Shown piece after piece: positions 33,588 to 42,995 of a stretch of DNA of 64,000 bases. Each line of letters starts with the position of its first letter. The stretch's first letter is position 1. A program made the translations under genes and the position numbers. Source of the DNA: Sphingomonas flavescens (GTDB lineage: Bacteria > Pseudomonadota > Alphaproteobacteria > Sphingomonadales > Sphingomonadaceae); the NCBI RefSeq assembly GCF_030866745.1, contig NZ_CP133016.1, forward strand, positions 620,001-684,000, written 5' to 3'. A model generated the notes under the pieces. That model did no database searches. It worked only from the letters and a program-made list of their open reading frames with translations, and was not told the DNA's origin.

Positions 33588-34616
33588 GCCTTCGTCGCAG
33601 GCCAATTGTGGTGCTGCGGCGGTGAGACGCTCGCCCTCGCGAGACTCCTCAGGGCGATCCTGCACCTTGGCATCGCTAGCGACATTGTCCGCTGCCCACG
33701 CGCCGCGCCTGCCTAACGGTTTTGGCCTCCCGACGGTGCTGTCGTGCGCCGTCTGGTGCTCAATTTCGCTGTTGAGCTCGGCGCCAAAAATGAAAGCGTA
33801 GGCCGATAAATACATCCAGCTAAGCAGGGCTACGACGGTTCCAAGAGAGCCGTACGTGCGGTCATAATTCGTAAAGCGAGCGACGTAATAGCCAAAAGCC
33901 ACCGTCAGGATCAGCAAGGTGATCGCCGCGAAGATCGATCCTGGAGAGATCCACTTCCAACGAGCCATCGTTCGTGACGGGCCGAAGCGGTACAGGGTTG
34001 CCGCGACGGCCGCGCCAAACAGCGTTACGAACAGGTAGCCCGCCGCCTTGCCCGCGAGCACGCTTCCGTAAGACGCCGCCGGGAAAAAACGCTGCAGCCC
34101 CGAGACAAGCGCCACCGCGACCAGCGCGACAAGGGCAAGAAGGAGTGCGCCAACCGTCATGCCGACGGCGAGGATGTAGAAGCGTAAAAGGCTCCGCTTC
34201 TCCTTCTCCTCGTAGGCGATATTGAGTGCCGTCAGGATCGCTGCGGCACCGTTAGTCCCGCCGTAGATCGCCACGGCGAATGCAAGCGCGATGGCAAAGC
34301 CCTTCGTCCCTTCGGAGGCTTTGACCGCATTCATCAGCTGATCGCCAATAAGCAGCGCCACGTCCCGGGGCAGAACGCCAGTGAGCGTCCGCATGTTCGT
34401 GATGACCGTATGGGGATCGGCCACCATGCCGTAGCTCAGCACAATCAAGCCCAGCAGCGAGAGAAGCGCGAAGAAACCGTAAAAGGCCACCCCTGCGGCA
34501 ACGATTCCAACATTGTCGTCCCACGTTCGCTTGTAAGTCCGCGCCGCAATGTCCTTCCACGCTGCGGCCGGCATTCTCCACGGCGACTTCGCGAGATGCC
34601 CTTTGGGATCGATCAT
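33570..34616 (-). CDS. YihY/BrkB-family integral membrane protein
   Basis: The ATG at 34616 gives 348 residues. Six membrane segments are visible, starting with GIVAAGVAFYGFFALLSLLG, followed by GFAIALAFAVAIYGGTNGAA, ILAVGMTVGALLLALVAL, LFVTLFGAAVAATLYRFGP, SIFAAITLLILTVAFGYYVA and VVALLSWMYLSAYAFIFGAE. The DNVGIVAAGVAFY and AYAFIFGAELNSEIEHQT motifs define YihY/BrkB, once misnamed RNase BN. Its function is unclear. The C-terminal 60 residues are polar and variable. It overlaps the rpoH end. Confidence 0.93.
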   Translation of the reverse strand: MIDPKGHLAKSPWRMPAAAWKDIAARTYKRTWDDNVGIVAAGVAFYGFFALLSLLGLIVLSYGMVADPHTVITNMRTLTGVLPRDVALLIGDQLMNAVKASEGTKGFAIALAFAVAIYGGTNGAAAILTALNIAYEEKEKRSLLRFYILAVGMTVGALLLALVALVAVALVSGLQRFFPAASYGSVLAGKAAGYLFVTLFGAAVAATLYRFGPSRTMARWKWISPGSIFAAITLLILTVAFGYYVARFTNYDRTYGSLGTVVALLSWMYLSAYAFIFGAELNSEIEHQTAHDSTVGRPKPLGRRGAWAADNVASDAKVQDRPEESREGERLTAAAPQLACDEGSGGGK

Positions 34617-34788
34617 GGCTGCACAACAGCAGCGGCCCGATGCCGTTCCGCGACGAACCGTCAGCGATATTGGTAAGACCTCTTGCCAATCGCCGAAAAC
34701 AGGCGGACGGTAAATCTTTCCAGATCGGCGCCGAAGCGCCTCTGAGAGAGCGGCTCGAGCGCCCGTGAACCGGACGAAGGAGAGTCGC

Positions 34789-36816
34789 ATGGCTGGAGAA
34801 TCTGCAAAAGGCACCCGAGTGATCGCGCTGGTGGGACCCGCCGGCGCGGGAAAGACGAGCCTTGCCGAGGCAATGCTGTTTGCAGCCGGTGCGACCGATC
34901 GCCTGGGATCGACGGCCAACGGCTCCAGCATCGGCGATTTCAGCGCGGAAAGCCGCCAGCGCGGTGGGTCGACCGAACTCAACCTCTATCATTTCGATTA
35001 TCTCGGCGACCATTTTGCCATTCTGGACTGTCCCGGTTCCGTTGGCTTCGCTGCCGATGGCGCCAGAGCTCTCGCGATTGCTGACGTCGCGATCGTTGTG
35101 GTCGACCCCGATCCGGCGCGGGCGCCGCTTGCGGCGCCGGCGCTCCGCGCGCTTGATGAGCTGGGTATCCCACACCTTATCTTCGTCAATCGCATCGACC
35201 AGGCGCATGGCCGCATTCGCGACCTGCTGACCGCCCTGCAACCGATGAGCGTCTCTCCCCTCATCGCACGGCAGGTGCCGATCCGCGAAGGCGAGAAGAT
35301 CAGCGGCTTCGTCGACCTGGCGTTGGAATATGCATTCAAATATCGCCCCGGCCAGGAATCCGAACGGATCGAAATCCCTGCGGACCTCCATGAGCGTGAA
35401 GCGGAAGCCCGCGCGCATATGCTCGAACAGTTGGCGGATCACGACGACGAGTTGCTTGAGCAACTGCTGATGGACGAGGCGCCATCCCGCGAGAAGATCC
35501 TCCAGGACCTCGCGCGCGAAACCGGCGACAATCTCGGCGTCCCCGTCCTGTTCGGCTCGGCGAACAGTTCCTGGGGCGTGCGCCGGCTGCTTAAGGCAAT
35601 ACGGCACGAAGCGCCGGGCCCGAGCGCCGCAGCCGACCGCCTGAGCGTTTCCAAGCCGTCGCTCTACGTGTTCAAGATCATTCACGGATTGATCGGACGG
35701 CTTGCCCTTTCGCGCATGCTGGGCGGCCGCATCAGCGAGGGTTCCGATCTGAAGACGGCGTCCGGGGAACACGCCCGGCTCGGTGCCCTCTTCCATGTTC
35801 AAGGCGAGAAAACCGCAAAGGTCGGCGAGGCCAACGATGGCGACGTCGTTGCGGTGGCGAAGATCGACAACGTTCGAGCCGGTGAATGGCTCGGCTCAGG
35901 CAAGCTGCCGCCGTCCGTCGACATCGGCTATCCAGCGCGCAATTGCGCGATCGCAATCGAGCCGGCCGACCGCAAGGATGACGTCAAGCTATCCGGTGCC
36001 TTGCAACGGCTCAGCGAGGAAGATTCGGCGCTAATTATCGAGCATGACGACCATAACCACGAGATCCGTCTGCGTGGCGTCAATGACGAGCATCTGAACA
36101 CGGTTCTGGCGCGGCTGAAGCGGCGTTATGGCGTCGAGGTCAAAAGCCATCCACCCAGCGTCGGCTATCGCGAAAGCATCCGGAAATCGGTGACCCAGAA
36201 GGGTCGTCACAAGAAACAGTCCGGCGGGCATGGCCAGTTTGGCGACGTGATCATTGAGGTGAAGCCCCTCCCCCGCGGTTCGGGCTTCGTCTTCGAGGAG
36301 CGCATCCACGGCGGCTCCGTGCCCAAGCAATGGATTCCAGCCGTCGAAGAAGGTGTTCGCGAGGCCATGACCAAGGGCCCGCTTGGCTTCGAAGTGGTCG
36401 ATTGCGCGGTCAGCCTTGTCGATGGCAGCTACCATAGCGTCGACAGCTCCGAACTTGCCTTTCGCCTCGCGGGCCGCATCGCCATGCAGGAAGCGCTGAA
36501 CGCAGCGGGACCCCACTTGCTGGAGCCAATGCACAAGCTCACCGTCGTCTGTCCCACCAATGCCACGAGCCGCGTGACTTCGGCCGTAGCCGGGCGCCGC
36601 GGGCAAATGCTCGGCATGGCACCCCGCGACGGTTGGACGGGCTGGGACCGGATCGAGGCCCTCATTCCAGAGGCCGAGTTATCGGGCCTGGAGGCGGAGC
36701 TTCGCTCGCAAAGCCAGGGCCTTGCAACGTATGAAGCCCAGTTCGACCATCTCGCCGAACTGAACGGACCGCTGGCGGAGAAGGTCGTCCAGCAAAGGAT
36801 GCCTGAGCCGGCGTAG
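34789..36816 (+). CDS. EF-G-like translational GTPase (EF-G2/FusA2 type)
   Basis: This 675-residue paralogue of elongation factor G has the full domain order. The G motifs are unusual: G1 GPAGAGKTSL (about residue 14); G3 DCPGSVGF in place of DTPGHVDF, so the catalytic His is Ser; and G4 NRID instead of NKxD. Domain IV is strong (GRHKKQSGGHGQFGDVIIEV, then GSVPKQWIPAVEEG) and domain V follows. Thermus EF-G2 also has an atypical G3, so this belongs to that branch rather than being a broken gene. A role in stress translation or ribosome recycling is possible. The ATG at 34789 follows GGAG. Confidence 0.9.
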   Translation: MAGESAKGTRVIALVGPAGAGKTSLAEAMLFAAGATDRLGSTANGSSIGDFSAESRQRGGSTELNLYHFDYLGDHFAILDCPGSVGFAADGARALAIADVAIVVVDPDPARAPLAAPALRALDELGIPHLIFVNRIDQAHGRIRDLLTALQPMSVSPLIARQVPIREGEKISGFVDLALEYAFKYRPGQESERIEIPADLHEREAEARAHMLEQLADHDDELLEQLLMDEAPSREKILQDLARETGDNLGVPVLFGSANSSWGVRRLLKAIRHEAPGPSAAADRLSVSKPSLYVFKIIHGLIGRLALSRMLGGRISEGSDLKTASGEHARLGALFHVQGEKTAKVGEANDGDVVAVAKIDNVRAGEWLGSGKLPPSVDIGYPARNCAIAIEPADRKDDVKLSGALQRLSEEDSALIIEHDDHNHEIRLRGVNDEHLNTVLARLKRRYGVEVKSHPPSVGYRESIRKSVTQKGRHKKQSGGHGQFGDVIIEVKPLPRGSGFVFEERIHGGSVPKQWIPAVEEGVREAMTKGPLGFEVVDCAVSLVDGSYHSVDSSELAFRLAGRIAMQEALNAAGPHLLEPMHKLTVVCPTNATSRVTSAVAGRRGQMLGMAPRDGWTGWDRIEALIPEAELSGLEAELRSQSQGLATYEAQFDHLAELNGPLAEKVVQQRMPEPA

Positions 36817-36851
36817 CTTGCGCTCGCGGCCATGGCGGCTACGGCGCGGGA

Positions 36852-38159
36852 ATGAGGCACTGGTTCAAAGACCAGCATTTCCGCTCGCTGCTCAAGAACA
36901 CGAGCTATCTCGGCGCGTCGAAGATCGTTGCCGCGGTCTGCGGCGTAGCAACGCTGGCCCTCGCGGGCCGCGGGCTCGGCGTGCTGCTCTTTGGCACGCT
37001 GATCCTGATCACCAGCTACGTGAAGGCCGTTAGCGGCATTGCGAAGTTTCAGTCGTGGCAGCTTATCGTTCGCTACGGCGGTCATGGCCTGTCGCAGGGC
37101 GACCCCGAGCATTTCAAGGTCGCGACCGGGTTCGCCTTCGCGCTCGATGTCGTCAGCGGGATCGGCGGAATGCTGGTCGCGGTCATTCTCTTGCCGTTCA
37201 TCGGCAATTGGGTCGGCATCAGTCCGCAGTACCTGTGGCTCGGCATGGCCTATTGCGCGCTTCTGCCGATCATGACCTCGGCAACCCCCGACGGGGTGCT
37301 GCGCGTTCTCGATCGGTTCGATCTCATCAGCTGGTCGGGCACGTTGAGCCCGATCGTCCGCGCAGTGCTTGCCGCGATCGCCTTCGCCACCGGCGCCTCG
37401 TTTCCTGTCTACGTCGCAATCTGGTTCGCAACCGACCTGATCGGCAATCTCTATCCCTGGTATCTTGGCTGGCGTGAGCTCCGGCGCAATGGACTCCTGG
37501 ATGGCATCCGCCCAACTCTGCGGCCGGCAGCCCTCGAGGGCGCCTGGCGCTTTGCCATCGACGTCAATCTGGCGAGCAGCGTGCAGGCAGTCTGGGGACC
37601 TATCGGGCGACTGGTCGTGGGCGGGCTGCTCGGCCCGGCTGGCGCGGCGTTGTTCCGCGTTGCATCGACGCTCGCTGACAGCGCGCAGAAACCGGCCGAT
37701 CTGCTGGGCAAAGCTTTTTACCCCGAAATCATGCGGATGGACCTGACATCAAAGAAGCCATGGAAGCTCATGCTCCGCGGCACCGCGCTGGTCAGCGCGG
37801 TCGCTGTGCTCGCAATCCTCATCCTGCTGGTCGGCGGGAAGCCACTGATGGTGCTGCTGTTCGGCAAGGATTTCGCCGGCGCCTACGTGCCCCTGGTCAT
37901 CATGATGATCATCCCGTTACTCGGCATCTTCAGCTTCCCGTTAGCGCCGATGCTTTACGCCCTTGGTCGCTCGGACGGACCGCTAAAGGCAAAGCTGCTG
38001 GGGAGCGCGTTGTTCTTCATTACCATCGCGCCGCTCTCGTGGCGCTGGGACGTCATAGGCGCCGCCGTGGCGCTGGTCTTGGCCAATGTTGCCAATACTG
38101 GGGTGATGTTGCTCCAGCTCCGCACGGAGCACCGCCGCGTCCGGCCGCGAACGACCTAA
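36852..38159 (+). CDS. Polysaccharide flippase (oligosaccharide/LPS biosynthesis membrane protein)
   Basis: The 435-residue protein has about 12-14 membrane segments of the PST/MOP type. Examples are the N-terminal [58 protein letters not shown] (a family motif near the middle) and [20 protein letters not shown]. Such proteins flip lipid-linked glycans across the inner membrane. It lies next to the convergent Kdo operon (stop overlap with kdsA, 4 bases), which suggests a surface-glycan locus. No glycosyltransferase cluster is attached. Confidence 0.9.
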   Translation: MRHWFKDQHFRSLLKNTSYLGASKIVAAVCGVATLALAGRGLGVLLFGTLILITSYVKAVSGIAKFQSWQLIVRYGGHGLSQGDPEHFKVATGFAFALDVVSGIGGMLVAVILLPFIGNWVGISPQYLWLGMAYCALLPIMTSATPDGVLRVLDRFDLISWSGTLSPIVRAVLAAIAFATGASFPVYVAIWFATDLIGNLYPWYLGWRELRRNGLLDGIRPTLRPAALEGAWRFAIDVNLASSVQAVWGPIGRLVVGGLLGPAGAALFRVASTLADSAQKPADLLGKAFYPEIMRMDLTSKKPWKLMLRGTALVSAVAVLAILILLVGGKPLMVLLFGKDFAGAYVPLVIMMIIPLLGIFSFPLAPMLYALGRSDGPLKAKLLGSALFFITIAPLSWRWDVIGAAVALVLANVANTGVMLLQLRTEHRRVRPRTT

Positions 38160-39007
38160 AGCTGCTGCTCCTCGAAACCGCGCTCCTTAACCAGCCGATC
38201 AAGGTCCACGAGCGTCCGGAGTAAAGTCTCCATCCGATCGAGCGGCCAGGCGTTCGGACCGTCCGACTTGGCGTTGGCGGGATCGGGGTGCGTTTCCATG
38301 AACAATCCCGCGAGGCCGGTTGCGACGGCCGCCCGGGCAAGCACCGGCACAAACTCGCGCTGTCCGCCGGAGCTGGTCCCCTGTCCGCCTGGCAGCTGAA
38401 CGCTGTGCGTGGCATCGAAAACGACAGGACAACCGGTTTCCCGCATGATCGCGAGACTCCGCATGTCGCTGACCAGATTGTTGTAGCCGAATGACGCGCC
38501 GCGCTCGCAGACCATGATAGTCTCGTCTGCGACGCCCGCGGCCCGCGCGGCGCCACGCGCCTTTTCGACCACGTTTGCCATGTCCTGAGGCGCCATGAAC
38601 TGCGCCTTCTTGATATTCACGGGCTTCCCCGAGGCCGCAACCGCATGGATGAAATCCGTCTGCCGCGCCAGGAAGGCCGGCGTCTGGAGGATGTCGACAA
38701 CCTCAGACACTGGCGCGATCTGCGAAACGTCGTGGACGTCGGTCAGGACGGGCAGACCCAGGGCGTCTTTGACCTTCTCGAGCACGCGAAGGCCCTCATC
38801 CATCCCCGGCCCACGATAGCTTCTGTCGGAAGATCGATTGGCCTTGTCGAAGCTGGATTTGAAGATGAAGTGAAGGCCCAGCCGTTCCGCGATTGCCTTC
38901 AGTCGCTCCGCAGTGCGTAATTGCAGCTCTTCGCTTTCGACCACGCAGGGCCCGGCAATCAGGAACAGGGGCTGGTCGAGCCCGACGTCACGTCCGCAGA
39001 GTTTCAT
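38156..39007 (-). CDS. kdsA: 3-deoxy-8-phosphooctulonate synthase KdsA
   Basis: KdsA condenses arabinose-5-phosphate with phosphoenolpyruvate to Kdo-8-phosphate. The 283-residue protein shows [65 protein letters not shown] and [20 protein letters not shown], all KdsA blocks. It is the last gene of a four-gene minus-strand operon. The gene before it (HAD phosphatase) ends 9 bases upstream. Confidence 0.97.
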   Translation of the reverse strand: MKLCGRDVGLDQPLFLIAGPCVVESEELQLRTAERLKAIAERLGLHFIFKSSFDKANRSSDRSYRGPGMDEGLRVLEKVKDALGLPVLTDVHDVSQIAPVSEVVDILQTPAFLARQTDFIHAVAASGKPVNIKKAQFMAPQDMANVVEKARGAARAAGVADETIMVCERGASFGYNNLVSDMRSLAIMRETGCPVVFDATHSVQLPGGQGTSSGGQREFVPVLARAAVATGLAGLFMETHPDPANAKSDGPNAWPLDRMETLLRTLVDLDRLVKERGFEEQQL

Positions 39008-39016
39008 TGTGCTCCC

Positions 39017-39820
39017 CTAGGCGAGGGAGTCGACAATCGCCACAGGCTGCCAGTCGCCCAGCCCGTGGTCGGCGCCGAAGTTCTCCGGAAATTGCTCGCC
39101 TGCATGGATCCCGCCAGTCACGAAGACGGCGTCGATTCCACGGCGAGCAGCGCCGAGCATGTCGGTCAGCAGCCCGTCCCCGATCGCGAGCACCTGTGCG
39201 GCGTCAGGATCGCCGGCACGGCGCAGGGCGTGCTCGTAGATTGCTGAGTGGGGCTTTCCGTACCAGGCAACTTCGCCGCCAAATGCCTCGTAGACGTCGG
39301 CTAGCGCGCCCGCGCACGGCTCGGAAACACCGCCGCGGATCACAACCCGGTCCGGATTCAGGCAATGCAGCGTCACGCCGCGCGCCGCATATTGCTCAAG
39401 TTCCTCTGCATACTCAGCCACCGTTGGCTTGTCTTCACTAAGGCCGGTGCAGGCTAGGTTCGCGAACATCTCATCAGCGGCGATCCGCACGCCGCGGCCC
39501 TCGAGCACCGCCCGATCGCCCTGCGTTCCGATGAAACCGACCGGCTCATTGAGCGCACGCAGGCCCTCGATACCTGCCTCGCCGCCCGTTTCGACAAAAT
39601 CATAGGCATCCCTCGGCAGTCCCAGGCGCGCAAGTTGCGCGTCAACCTCATCAGCCGTTCGCGGCGCATTGGTAATCAGTACGACGCAGCGGCCCTCAGT
39701 CCGCCAAGCCCGTAAGCGTTCCGCCGCACCGGCGTACAGCGTCACCCCGTCATGGACGACGCCCCAAATGTCGCACAGGATAAGCCGGTAGCGCGCGTCC
39801 AGCGCGTCGAGGCTGCTCAC
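39017..39820 (-). CDS. HAD-superfamily class IIA sugar-phosphatase-like hydrolase
   Basis: The 267-residue protein has HAD motif I RLILCDIWGVVHDG (nucleophile Asp about 15, with Trp where +2 is often Asp or Asn), motif II VVLITNAPR, motif III with Lys in WYGKPHSAIYE and motif IV VLAIGDGLLTDMLGA. The cap position fits class IIA (NagD/TIGR01459). It lies between kdsB and kdsA with a 4-base overlap to kdsB, in a pathway that needs a Kdo-8-phosphate phosphatase. KdsC, the usual enzyme, is a different HAD class. Whether this gene replaces it is open. Confidence 0.85.
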   Translation of the reverse strand: MSSLDALDARYRLILCDIWGVVHDGVTLYAGAAERLRAWRTEGRCVVLITNAPRTADEVDAQLARLGLPRDAYDFVETGGEAGIEGLRALNEPVGFIGTQGDRAVLEGRGVRIAADEMFANLACTGLSEDKPTVAEYAEELEQYAARGVTLHCLNPDRVVIRGGVSEPCAGALADVYEAFGGEVAWYGKPHSAIYEHALRRAGDPDAAQVLAIGDGLLTDMLGAARRGIDAVFVTGGIHAGEQFPENFGADHGLGDWQPVAIVDSLA

Positions 39821-40614
39821 TCGAGCCCTGCATCGACGAGCGCCTGCTCAATCGCCTCCATGTCCTCCGGGTTGTTCAGCTCGCGCAGTGCGAACGGCGG
39901 CGTCGCCACATCGACGACGGCAATCTTGATGCCGGCCGCCAGGAAGCGAAGCTGCTCGAGCCCCTCAAGCATCTCCAGTTCGCTCATCGGAGCCGAGACA
40001 TACCGATCGAGTGCTTCGGGCCGATAGGCGTAAACGCCAACGTGCAACCGCACCGGTGACATCGCGCCCTCCAGCGCTCCCTTTGGAAGATGGGGGATCA
40101 AGCGCTTGGAAAAATAAAGTGCGTGCCCTTGGTCGTCAGTAACCACCGACGTCCCGCCGACCCGACCGACGGCCTCTTCGTCCTGAAGCGCGCGAGCCTC
40201 GCTGCTGCGAAGCCGCATGGCCGGGGTGGCGACGAGCGCATCCTGGTCCTGATCCATCCGGCCGATCAGCGCTTCGACGAACCCGGGCGGAGTCAGCAGC
40301 GCATCGCCCTGAAAATTAATGACGAGGTCGGGGGCGTGCAGCGACTTCAGCGCCTCTGCGCAACGTTCGGTGCCATTGCGGCATTCCGGCGAGGTCATGA
40401 TCACGCCAACACTGAGGGCTGAACATGCGTCAGCGATGCGGTCGTCATCGGTCGTCACGAAGACTTCGGAAACGCCCGCTACGCGCCGCGCTGCCTCCAC
40501 GCTCCGCTGAATCAGCGACTTTGCAGCTCCGTTCGCCCCCCTTATTTCCGCCAGCGGCTTTCCTGGATAGCGCGTCGATTGATAGCGCGCCGGGATTAGG
40601 ATGACCGACTTCAT
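39817..40614 (-). CDS. kdsB: 3-deoxy-manno-octulosonate cytidylyltransferase KdsB
   Basis: KdsB activates Kdo as CMP-Kdo. In 265 residues the nucleotide-binding start IPARYQSTRYPGKPLAEIRG, then EVFVTTDDDRIADAC, MTSPECRNGTERCAEAL, VINFQGDALLTPP and HVGVYAYRPEALDRYV are visible. GDAL replaces the usual GDEP/GDAP. It overlaps both neighbours by 4 bases (kdsD upstream, HAD gene downstream), so the operon is tightly coupled. Confidence 0.95.
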   Translation of the reverse strand: MKSVILIPARYQSTRYPGKPLAEIRGANGAAKSLIQRSVEAARRVAGVSEVFVTTDDDRIADACSALSVGVIMTSPECRNGTERCAEALKSLHAPDLVINFQGDALLTPPGFVEALIGRMDQDQDALVATPAMRLRSSEARALQDEEAVGRVGGTSVVTDDQGHALYFSKRLIPHLPKGALEGAMSPVRLHVGVYAYRPEALDRYVSAPMSELEMLEGLEQLRFLAAGIKIAVVDVATPPFALRELNNPEDMEAIEQALVDAGLE

Positions 40615-41588
40615 CGGGCGGCGGGGCAGTCGTGGATGTGAAGCACGCCGACCGGTCGTTTTCCGCTCTCCTGCTCATCGACCACGAACAGCGCCGTGAT
40701 CTTATATTCGTCGAACAGTGGCAGCGCGTCATCGATAAGATCGTCGGGGTGCACCGTCTTTGGATCGCGGGTCATGAAGTCTGCTGCAGGATGATCAAGG
40801 CCACGCTCGATGTTACGGCGAAGGTCACCGTCCGTGATTACCCCGATCAGAAAGCCATGTTCGTCAGTGACGCCAATTACCCCCAGGCGTTTGGCCGACA
40901 TCTCGACGATGGTGTCGTGCATCGAGCTATCGGCGCGCGTTAGCGGAATTGCATCTCCGCGGTGCATGAGGCGGTGAATTGGGCGGAGGCGCGATCCCAG
41001 GGAGCCGCCGGGATGAAGCCAGCTGAAGTCGGTCCGGGTCACGCCCTTCTGCCGCATCACCGTCATCGCGAGCGCATCACCGAGCGCGAGCGTCATCGTC
41101 GTCGACGTCGTGGGAGCTACCGATTCCGGGCCCACCTCGGGCCAATGCGGCAGGAGGAGCGTGGCGCTTGCTGCGTCGGCGAGCATCGTCCCGGGATGGC
41201 CGGTAATGCCGATGATCGGGATCTGCGCACGCTGGAAATGATCGATGACCGGCTCGAGCTCCGCCGTCTCACCGCTCTGGGAAATGAGGATCGCGACGTC
41301 GCCCTTGGCCGCCATGCCCAGATCGCCGTGGATCGCCTCGGCCAGGTGGAGGAATACCGCGGTGGTCCCGGTGGACGCGAAGGTGGCGGCAATCTTGCGC
41401 GCCACGTGGCCCGACTTGCCGAGCCCGCTGACGATGAGCTTTCCGCGGCAGTCGTAGATGAGGGAGATGGCGCGTTCGAACGGCTCGCCCAAGCCGTCGG
41501 CGAGCGCATCGAGCGCCCGCGCTTCGTCGTGAAGGATCGCCCGTCCAAACTCGAGCACGCCTACCGGGGACGGATTGTCCGCTGCCAT
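40611..41588 (-). CDS. kdsD: Arabinose-5-phosphate isomerase KdsD/KpsF (SIS + CBS)
   Basis: The enzyme interconverts ribulose-5-phosphate and arabinose-5-phosphate, the first committed step to Kdo. From the ATG at 41588 it has 325 residues. The SIS domain contains LIVSGLGKSGHVARKIAATF, EAIHGDLGMAA and LISQSGETAEL, then the PTTSTTMTLALGDALA block. Two CBS domains follow (about 205-320, LGVIGVTDEHGFLIGVITDG and ITALFVVDE). It is the first gene of the Kdo operon and is divergent from the symporter gene 90 bases away. Confidence 0.95.
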   Translation of the reverse strand: MAADNPSPVGVLEFGRAILHDEARALDALADGLGEPFERAISLIYDCRGKLIVSGLGKSGHVARKIAATFASTGTTAVFLHLAEAIHGDLGMAAKGDVAILISQSGETAELEPVIDHFQRAQIPIIGITGHPGTMLADAASATLLLPHWPEVGPESVAPTTSTTMTLALGDALAMTVMRQKGVTRTDFSWLHPGGSLGSRLRPIHRLMHRGDAIPLTRADSSMHDTIVEMSAKRLGVIGVTDEHGFLIGVITDGDLRRNIERGLDHPAADFMTRDPKTVHPDDLIDDALPLFDEYKITALFVVDEQESGKRPVGVLHIHDCPAAR

Positions 41589-41678
41589 GATGCGCGCCCT
41601 AGCCACCTGCCTGCCCGCTGTGAAGCGCTTGACGTCAACAGCCGCAGCGGCTTGGGTCGGCGGCTTGAGGGGAGCCAC

Positions 41679-42995
41679 ATGGCCAAGAAACTGACGCGTT
41701 ACATCCTGATTGCCTTGGTGCTGGGCATCATCGCCGGCTGGGCGATCAACGCTGCGATCGACGACGGCACGCCGGCCAGCGCCGCGCACCTGAAGTCGAT
41801 TGCGGACTATCTGAGCATCGTAACCGCGCTGTTTCTGCGATTGATCAAGATGATCATCGCGCCCCTCGTTTTCTCAACGCTCGTGGCGGGCATCGCGCAC
41901 ATGGGTGACGTCGCGGCGCTCGGGCGCGTGGGCGTGCGCTCTCTCGCCTGGTTCATTTTGGCGAGCCTCGTCTCGCTGACGCTGGGCCTGCTGCTGGTGA
42001 ACTTCCTTCAGCCAGGCGTGGGCCTGTCGCTGCCGATCCCTCCGACCACTGCCGCAAGCGGAGTGGATGCTGCCGCCTTCAACCTGAAGGACTTCGTCAC
42101 CCACCTCGTGCCCGCATCAATCTTCGAGGCAATGAGCAAGAACGAGATCCTGCCGATCGTCATCTTCTCGATCTTCTTCGGCGTCGCCCTGACGGCCATC
42201 GGGGAAGCCGGGCGCCCAATCGTCAAAGGCGTCGAATCGCTGGTGAAGGTCATGCTGCAGGTGACCGACTACGTGATGCGCTTTGCGCCCTTCGCGGTGT
42301 TCACCGCCGTAGCCAGCGCCATCGCCGAAAAGGGCCCGGAAATCTTGTTCACCTTCGGAAAGTTCGTCGGCAGCTTCTATCTCGGCCTGGCAATCCTCTG
42401 GTGCCTGCTGATCGGTGCCGCGTTCGTGATCGTCGGTGGCCGGACCCGGCACCTGGTTCGGTATATCCGCGATCCGGTCGTGCTTGCCTTCTCCACGGCG
42501 TCGAGCGAGGCAGCTTATCCCCGGACGCTTGAGGCCTTGGACCGGTTCGGTGTGCCGCCGCGAATCGCCAGCTTCGTCCTGCCACTCGGTTATTCGTTCA
42601 ATCTCGACGGCTCGATGATGTACATGACCTTCGCGACGATTTTCATCGCGCAGGCCTATGGGATCCATCTGAACTTCGGCCAGGAGATGACTATGCTCCT
42701 GGTAATGATGGTAACGTCGAAGGGCATGGCCGGAGTACCGCGTGCCAGCCTCGTCGTCATTGCCGCGACGTTGGGCATGTTCAAGATTCCCGAAGCCGGA
42801 CTTCTGCTCATCCTCGCAGTCGACCACTTCCTGGACATGGGTCGTTCGGCGACCAACGTCGTCGGCAATGCCGTGGCCTCGACGGTCGTCGCCCGATGGG
42901 AGGGCACGCTCGACGCGCCTGAGCCTGCGGACATCGAACCACCGCATGCGCCGTCCCACCGCCCTGGCCCGGCCAAGGCGGAGGATCATTTCTAG
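41679..42995 (+). CDS. Dicarboxylate/amino acid:cation symporter (DAACS, DctA/GltP family)
   Basis: The ATG at 41679 begins MAKKLTRYILIALVLGIIAG, and the protein has 438 residues with about eight membrane helices plus re-entrant loops. Family motifs are FLRLIKMIIAPLVFSTLVAG, the Ser-rich AFSTASSEAAYPRTLEA (HP1), LPLGYSFNLDGSMMYMT (NxxNLDG transport motif), SKGMAGVPRASLVV (HP2) and VDHFLDMGRSATNVVGN. It imports C4-dicarboxylates or acidic amino acids with Na+ or H+. The last 30 residues are Pro/His-rich. The stop overlaps the convergent peptidase. Confidence 0.95.
   Translation: MAKKLTRYILIALVLGIIAGWAINAAIDDGTPASAAHLKSIADYLSIVTALFLRLIKMIIAPLVFSTLVAGIAHMGDVAALGRVGVRSLAWFILASLVSLTLGLLLVNFLQPGVGLSLPIPPTTAASGVDAAAFNLKDFVTHLVPASIFEAMSKNEILPIVIFSIFFGVALTAIGEAGRPIVKGVESLVKVMLQVTDYVMRFAPFAVFTAVASAIAEKGPEILFTFGKFVGSFYLGLAILWCLLIGAAFVIVGGRTRHLVRYIRDPVVLAFSTASSEAAYPRTLEALDRFGVPPRIASFVLPLGYSFNLDGSMMYMTFATIFIAQAYGIHLNFGQEMTMLLVMMVTSKGMAGVPRASLVVIAATLGMFKIPEAGLLLILAVDHFLDMGRSATNVVGNAVASTVVARWEGTLDAPEPADIEPPHAPSHRPGPAKAEDHF

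Noticed and set aside
40962..42995. 677-residue frame across kdsD and the symporter
   Set aside because: The first 239 codons are antisense to kdsD; the transporter begins at 41679 with a normal start.
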